A stretch of 40,331 nt of DNA from a virus: the IMG/VR virus record IMGVR_UViG_3300032770_000051, positions 1-40,331 of that record. The stretch is one strand, 5' to 3'. Within the stretch, counting starts at the first letter, position 1. The number at the start of each line of letters is the position of its first letter. Shown here in pieces: positions 38,944 to 40,331 of this stretch. A program made the position numbers and the translations under genes. The notes below the pieces were generated by a model. It was not told the origin of the DNA and did no database searches. It saw only the letters and a list, made by a program, of their open reading frames with translations.

Positions 38944-39605
38944 TAGGGATTGGAAGGTGGATTTTCGGATTCTGTGGATTTTTCGGGTTTTTCGGATTCT
39001 TTGGGAGTTGGTTCTTCGTGGTTGATGGTTTTGAGAGCCGCCGCCTGCGGCGGCTGAAAGCGGGGAGTTCCGATGTTTAGGGTTATGGCAGTTGGTTGTT
39101 GAGTTAGTTGGATGCTTTGTCTTGGTGGAGCGACTGTGCGGTCTGCACCTAATTCGACTATTTTGCGGAGTTCGGAAAGTGGCATTGCTGCGCGCTTTTC
39201 GTCGTCTTCGAGTCTGTCGGTTAGTTCGTCAAGTGCCGTTTCGGCTGCGGTTTTTAGTTTTTCTTGGATGCGCTGGCCGTCTTCGATTTGATGTTCGGCG
39301 ATTTGGTCGGAGTAGTAGGAGATGAGTTCTTGGAAAGTCGGGTCTGCGACGAGTTTGGCGATACGGGCTGTGGACGAGCCGGCCATTTGTGCGACTTCGG
39401 CGTGAGTGAAGCCTTGTGAAATTAGTTGGGCAAGGCGGTGATGGATTGCACGAATTTGCTGTAGTGGCCTGTGGGCTAGGAGTGAGCCAGAGCCCACGCG
39501 GAGTATGTCTTCGGGCGTTAGTTCGCGAATCACACTAAACGCGAGAGTTTTGAAGCTCCCGCGTTTGGGTAGAAGGGATGAGAAGTCGAAATCGTCAGAT
39601 GGCAT
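38943..39605 (-). CDS. terS: Terminase small subunit
   Basis: A 220-residue protein. Residues about 50-80 have a helix-turn-helix (LAQLISQGFTHAEVAQMAGSSTARIAKLV), followed by long helices (YYSDQIAEHQIEDGQRIQEKLKTAAETALDELTDRLED) that could form the oligomer core, then VELGADRTVAPPRQSIQ, and a disordered Pro/Glu/Ser-rich tail. This order fits small terminase subunits, which bind the packaging site. It opens the packaging cluster. Its ribosome site GGAGGG lies in the loop and arm of a perfect hairpin (39610-39624) just before the ATG. Confidence 0.75.
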   Translation of the reverse strand: MPSDDFDFSSLLPKRGSFKTLAFSVIRELTPEDILRVGSGSLLAHRPLQQIRAIHHRLAQLISQGFTHAEVAQMAGSSTARIAKLVADPTFQELISYYSDQIAEHQIEDGQRIQEKLKTAAETALDELTDRLEDDEKRAAMPLSELRKIVELGADRTVAPPRQSIQLTQQPTAITLNIGTPRFQPPQAAALKTINHEEPTPKESEKPEKSTESENPPSNP

Positions 39606-39664
39606 TTTTCGGCCCTCCGGGCCGTGAAGTCGTTAGTGTTTGACATTTTTCGGCCTCCGGGCCG
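39603..39664 (-). promoter_or_regulatory. Duplicated hairpin plus ribosome-site unit in front of terS
   Basis: On the coding strand the unit CACGGCCCGGAG(G)GCCG followed by AAAAATG occurs twice, 41 bases apart. In both, a GC hairpin (39651-39664 and 39610-39624) contains the GGAGG that should bind the ribosome, at proper distance to an ATG. The second ATG starts terS; the first starts a 38-codon ORF (39530-39646) in another frame. The hairpin may hide the ribosome site. Confidence 0.6.
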
Positions 39665-39668
39665 TGGA

Positions 39669-39869
39669 TTAGTCTTCGAGTTCGACTGTCACAGTTAGTT
39701 GACCATTGTCGTCAACAGAATCGCGATAACTTTGCGGAGCAAAGTTTTGGGCGCGCAATTTGTGTTGATAATGACCGAGAAAGTTCGAGGTCTTAACAGA
39801 GTCAAGAATGGCCTGAACTTTTTGGGTCTCGAATTTCGGCCCTTCGGGCCGTGCAATCGTCATTATCAT
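39669..39869 (-). CDS. Small protein of unknown function, first longer gene of the operon
   Basis: A 66-residue soluble protein with an excellent ribosome site (AAGGAG, 8-base spacer). It contains MTIARPEGPKFETQKVQAIL and ends with DNGQLTVTVELED. The RPEGP segment is encoded by a perfect hairpin (CGGCCCTTCGGGCCG, 39837-39851), one of many in this window. No family is recognised. It follows the promoter and the 25-residue micro-ORF and precedes terS. Confidence 0.65.
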   Translation of the reverse strand: MIMTIARPEGPKFETQKVQAILDSVKTSNFLGHYQHKLRAQNFAPQSYRDSVDDNGQLTVTVELED

Positions 39870-39900
39870 CGCAAATACTCCTTGGGTAAAGTTTAAGATT

Positions 39901-39978
39901 TTAGCATGAGTTAGGTTCGTTTTCTGTAGGTTCGTTTTCTGTCGCTTCGCAGCAGTCGTTAGATGTTAAGTTTGGCAT
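39901..39978 (-). CDS. Micro-ORF, 25 residues, with tandem TENEP repeat
   Basis: Starts with ATG at 39978 and has AAAGGA with a 6-base spacer, as good as the structural genes. The product begins MPNLTSNDCCEA, continues with two tandem TENEP units and ends NSC. The repeat is due to a perfect 15-bp direct repeat (39912-39926, 39927-39941). It may be a leader peptide of the operon or a true micro-protein. Confidence 0.45.
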   Translation of the reverse strand: MPNLTSNDCCEATENEPTENEPNSC

Positions 39979-40134
39979 TTTGTTTCCTTTATTTAGTCTT
40001 TGGCCGGAGGCCAAAGGTATGTACGAAAAAGGTGGAAAAAAGTTCTAGGGTATGAGGGTCCGCCCCGCACAAAGTAAAAAAGATTTTTTACCTAAACCGC
40101 CTTTCGCGCAGCGGCCATATAATGGCACAAGTTT
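39979..40134 (-). other. Leader region with hairpin and AT palindrome
   Basis: Between the promoter and the first micro-ORF the leader holds a perfect 8-bp hairpin (CTTTGGCC/GGCCAAAG with loop GGA, 39998-40016) and an 18-base AT palindrome (GTAAAAAA-GA-TTTTTTAC, 40074-40091), which could be an operator or a structured RNA element. No convincing gene is seen here. Confidence 0.5.
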
Positions 40135-40163
40135 ATTATACTCTAATGCTCTAGCAAAGGCAA
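40135..40163 (-). promoter_or_regulatory. Sigma70-like promoter for the packaging operon
   Basis: On the minus strand TTGCCT (40163-40158), a 17-base spacer and TATAAT (40140-40135, perfect -10) form a good host-type promoter pointing to the terS operon. The expected start of the RNA is near 40127. No -10/-35 pair of similar quality was noticed elsewhere in the window. Confidence 0.65.
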
Positions 40164-40250
40164 GTAGATTCTGCATCATAAAACCTAAATTCTGAATCAG
40201 TTTCAAGAGCAAAAGATTGAAGCGAGAGATTAGACAAAAGGTTGAAGTAA

Positions 40251-40270
40251 CAGGGGGATTGCTCCCCCTG
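40251..40270. other. Strong GC hairpin upstream of the promoter
   Basis: CAGGGGG and CCCCCTG flank a 6-base loop. Neither strand has a convincing T run after it, so it is at most a weak terminator of the genes to the right. The stretch 40164-40331 shows nothing else I can support. Confidence 0.4.
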
Positions 40271-40331
40271 CCACATTGCAAAGTAAAGGCGCAGATTAAA
40301 GCAGCGAATCAAGGTCCAGAGTCGCAACCTT

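Noticed and set aside
40045-40281. 78-residue minus-strand ORF at the right end
   Set aside because: It overlaps the promoter and the AT palindrome, has no ribosome site, and its sequence looks like translated non-coding DNA (start MQCGRGSNPPVTST).
40230-40331. Possible tRNA at the right edge
   Set aside because: A GGGGG/CCCCC stem resembles a T arm, but the loop lacks TTCRA and no acceptor or anticodon stem can be formed.

Overview
This window is about half of a tailed phage genome: the packaging, head, neck, tail and baseplate block of a contractile-tailed (myovirus-type) phage. Essentially every gene lies on the minus strand, so the functional order runs from right (about 40.1 kb) to left. 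The set of families (DUF1073-type portal, DUF2213 protease/scaffold, DUF2184 capsid, DUF4054 neck protein, DUF3383 sheath, DUF3277 tube, frameshifted tail chaperone, tape measure with tail lysozyme, Dit-like protein, baseplate plug, Gp138-like spike, gp46-like wedge, baseplate J, DUF2612, fibres) resembles lytic myophages of Gram-negative bacteria. These assignments come from reading motifs and gene order, not from database searches. The host cannot be named. Sec-type signal peptides, the spike and AAGGAG-type ribosome sites fit a proteobacterium. No replication genes, tRNA, CRISPR array or complete lysis cassette was found.

Layout from right to left. 40.3-39.9 kb: a sigma70-like promoter on the minus strand, a leader with hairpins and palindromes, and a 25-residue micro-ORF. 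39.9-34.1 kb: packaging genes. terS is followed by a PD-(D/E)XK nuclease-like protein, a DUF6362-like protein, an MT-A70 adenine methyltransferase, a terminator, a second methyltransferase, and a large terminase with an extra, degenerate second nuclease domain. 34.1-31.1 kb: a His-bead small protein, an exported retropepsin-like protease, a small protein, a portal fused to an inorganic-pyrophosphatase-like domain, and a zinc-ribbon protein. 30.8-27.1 kb: an accessory island. It holds an HNH-AP2 homing endonuclease, a DDAH/amidinotransferase-like enzyme, a phosphatidylserine-decarboxylase-like enzyme, two small proteins and two paralogous proteins with signal peptides. 27.1-22.4 kb: two more His-bead proteins, the protease/scaffold with a probable nested scaffold start, the cement-like protein and the major capsid protein. 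22.4-19.0 kb: head-completion and neck genes. 18.9-13.7 kb: sheath (with an inserted Ig/FN3-like domain), tube, tail chaperone with a -1 frameshift, and tape measure. 13.6-3.0 kb: baseplate, spike and three fibre genes sharing modules. 3.0-0 kb: small membrane proteins, a DUF5664-like nucleotide hydrolase, a nucleoside deoxyribosyltransferase-like enzyme, and the start of a probable holin.

The most unusual content is the lipid or amino-acid decarboxylase plus amidino-enzyme pair inside the head cluster, several exported proteins next to capsid genes, the two-nuclease terminase, a three-copy intergenic repeat placed between genes in one orientation, and many short perfect GC hairpins scattered through coding and intergenic DNA. 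Tight packing is typical here: many starts overlap the previous stop (ATGA, TAATG, GTGGCTGA), and these overlaps were used to correct several start codons.
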